Positions 6,096 through 7,476 of a DNA stretch of 7,476 nt are shown one piece after another. Numbering within the stretch: the first letter of the stretch is position 1; the number at the start of each line of letters is the position of its first letter. The position numbers and the translations under genes were made by a program. Origin of the DNA: Acetobacteraceae bacterium (GTDB lineage: Bacteria; Pseudomonadota; Alphaproteobacteria; Acetobacterales; Acetobacteraceae); the NCBI GenBank assembly GCA_030039695.1, contig JASHVB010000309.1, positions 1 through 7,476 on the forward strand, given 5' to 3'. Below the pieces are notes generated by a model. It saw only the letters and a list, made by a program, of their open reading frames with translations. It searched no databases and had not been told where the DNA came from.

Positions 6096-7049
6096 TTACG
6101 ACGCCTTTGGCAGTATCGCGCGAATGGCCTGCGGCACGGCTGCCGCATCACCCGCTAGCGTCGGCTGGCGCAACGTCAGCCCATGTTCATGCATCAGTGC
6201 CTGACCCTGATGACCCAACAAGAATTTCACAAATTGCTCAGCGACAGCGGGATTGGGAGCGTCCCGCAACACGGTGACGGTGTACACGGCCTTCGGTGTG
6301 ATCGCCGCTGGCAGCTGCACTGCGGGGATCTTCGCATCGGACGTTTCGGTGGAATAGAAGAACCCGACATCGAGTTCGCCGGATTGCAGGCGACCGACCA
6401 GCGTTTCCTCCGGCAGCACCTGCGCCGGATTTTCCGGTGCGCCGAGCGTGCGCTGCCCGAAATCCGGGATCTTATAGTGGTCGGCGGCCTGCTTCATCAG
6501 TTGCATGGTCAGGCGGCCTTTCGGATCCAGCTTCGGATCGGTGCGACCAATGCGGATGCCGGGCTGCTGCAACACCTTGTACCACGGCATCGTCTTGAAG
6601 TCCTCTGCGTACTTGCTGGATGGGTTGTAGCCGATCACCAGCGGCGATTCCGCGAAAGCGACGTACCAGCTTACCCAGTTGCCGTTGGCGGCGCCCATCA
6701 GGTCGGCGTTCACCTTGGGAACCGCACTGATGAACACATCGCCTTGCCGCAGCTTGCCCTTGATCTGGTTCGCCAACAGGACCGATCCGCCGGCGAATCC
6801 CTGAAACTGGTTGCCGCTCGCCTGGTCAAAAGCCGGTCCGATGCCGTGTTCCATCAAATTGACCAGCGAACCGGCATACAACACGTTCACGGTTCCCGCT
6901 GCCGACGCAGCTGATCCCTGTAGCAGCGGGCCCGACGCGGCGACGAACCCGATCCCGAGTCGGAGCAGCAGGCGCCGTGTTGGGCGGCACACCACGGCGG
7001 CACCGGCGATGGGCGTGCGTGAGGGTTCCATTTCCGGTGGTTCGAACAT
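6096..7049 (-). CDS. Extracellular solute-binding protein, molybdate/tungstate type (ModA/WtpA-like)
   Basis: The 317-residue product is a class II periplasmic binding protein. Mature residues start near VNVLYAGSLVNLMEHGIGPAF (54 onward), the AGSL motif that contributes to oxyanion binding in ModA/WtpA proteins. Family-like segments follow: GGSVLLANQIKGKLRQGDVF, WYVAFAESPLVIGYNPSSKY, a DPK.DPKGR..MQLMK stretch, and SGELDVGFFYSTE. The N terminus contains PTRRLLLRLGIGFVAAS, a twin-arginine-like signal (Arg25-Arg26) with likely cleavage after the ASA at 48-50, so export may be through Tat. ATG 7049 is supported by GGAG (complement of 7057-7060) at 7 bases. It is 51 bases downstream of another binding-protein gene on the same strand. 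No permease or ATPase gene lies downstream, so its transporter partners must be upstream beyond the window or elsewhere. The exact ligand (molybdate, tungstate or another anion) is an inference from family resemblance. Confidence 0.85.
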   Translation of the reverse strand: MFEPPEMEPSRTPIAGAAVVCRPTRRLLLRLGIGFVAASGPLLQGSAASAAGTVNVLYAGSLVNLMEHGIGPAFDQASGNQFQGFAGGSVLLANQIKGKLRQGDVFISAVPKVNADLMGAANGNWVSWYVAFAESPLVIGYNPSSKYAEDFKTMPWYKVLQQPGIRIGRTDPKLDPKGRLTMQLMKQAADHYKIPDFGQRTLGAPENPAQVLPEETLVGRLQSGELDVGFFYSTETSDAKIPAVQLPAAITPKAVYTVTVLRDAPNPAVAEQFVKFLLGHQGQALMHEHGLTLRQPTLAGDAAAVPQAIRAILPKAS

Positions 7050-7100
7050 TGCATGTCTCCAGTTCTGTTGCGAGTCGAACTGTTCACACCGCTCGGCGCG

Positions 7101-7476
7101 TCATGGCGGCAACGGGTGCACGCCGGCAAGAACAGCATGCAGCTCTGCTGGGGTTAAAACGTGGCCGTAAACGACCGCGTTGAAGGTTGCAGCCAAGGTG
7201 ATCGGATCCCTGCCGGCAAGCCACGCCAGGCCGAGCAGACGGTTGATGGAAGGTGGCTCTTCGGTCCAACCGAATGGCAGCGCCGGGGCGACCAGTGCGT
7301 GCCCCTCCCGCACAACTTGCAGCGACTGCCACGCCGCAGAATGGCCGAGCGCATCGCTCATGGCAGGATCGGAAAACACCGCCATGTCGGGATTCAGCGC
7401 ACGGATCTCGGCCATGCTTGCTTGGCGAAACGTCCCGCTGCCCGGGGGAGCAACCACGCGCCAGCCCAGGCGCGTG
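7101..7476 (-). CDS. Periplasmic metal/cofactor-complex binding protein (FecB/BtuF/MolA-like), C-terminal fragment
   Basis: The gene enters from the right edge, with about 124 C-terminal residues in the window and the start missing. The fragment LGWRVVAPPGSGTF, AEIRALNPDMAVFSD, LQVVREGHALVAP, and PPSINRLLGLAWLAGRDP is typical of the second lobe of class III periplasmic binding proteins (the PeriplasmicBP_2 / TroA-like fold) that serve iron-siderophore, haem, vitamin B12 or, in Haemophilus MolA, molybdate importers. The ligand cannot be told from this part. The stop TGA is at 7103-7101, and the next gene, a ModA/WtpA-like binding protein, starts 51 bases downstream on the same strand, so the two may be in one transcription unit. 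Confidence 0.85.
   Translation of the reverse strand, partial: TRLGWRVVAPPGSGTFRQASMAEIRALNPDMAVFSDPAMSDALGHSAAWQSLQVVREGHALVAPALPFGWTEEPPSINRLLGLAWLAGRDPITLAATFNAVVYGHVLTPAELHAVLAGVHPLPP

Noticed and set aside
6183..6914. 243-codon plus-strand frame
   Set aside because: It is antisense to the ModA/WtpA-like gene, whose motifs are clear, and has shadow composition.

Overview
This 7.5-kb, GC-rich window looks like a piece of a proteobacterial chromosome. IlvD is of the Escherichia/Xanthomonas type, while the IS1-like transposase remnant and the metabolic mix would also suit an alpha- or betaproteobacterium. I cannot name the genus. The gene content is mostly ordinary metabolism and transport.

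Left part (1-893): the first 104 bases hold the start of a minus-strand membrane protein that resembles the NuoH-like subunit of hydrogenase-4/formate hydrogenlyase complexes. A gene-poor stretch follows, with a 13-bp tandem duplication at 299-324. From about 327 to 890 lies a strongly decayed IS1-family transposase on the plus strand. It has lost its reading frame at least twice, carries internal stops, and has lost catalytic residues.

Centre (894-3760): a HIT-family nucleotide hydrolase (minus) and ilvD, dihydroxy-acid dehydratase (plus), diverge from a 496-bp intergenic region. That region contains a 25-codon ORF with a near-perfect Shine-Dalgarno sequence and a short dyad, a possible leader for ilvD. 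ilvD converges on an aldehyde dehydrogenase gene, and a perfect 10-bp-stem hairpin between the two probably serves as a shared terminator.

Right part (3761-7476), all on the minus strand: reading from the right edge come the C-terminal part of a FecB/BtuF/MolA-like periplasmic binding protein, a molybdate/tungstate-type (ModA/WtpA-like) binding protein with a Tat-like signal, a small unrecognised ORF, and a two-gene unit. In that unit an unrecognised 137-residue protein overlaps the aldehyde dehydrogenase start by one base (TGATG). An inverted repeat sits just upstream of the unit.

I saw no CRISPR array, tRNA, rRNA or intact mobile element, and no convincing new multi-gene system. The points most worth a second look are the unknown protein coupled to the aldehyde dehydrogenase, the two neighbouring binding proteins of different structural classes, the possible ilvD leader ORF, and the IS1 relic, which is easily missed because it has no intact frame.
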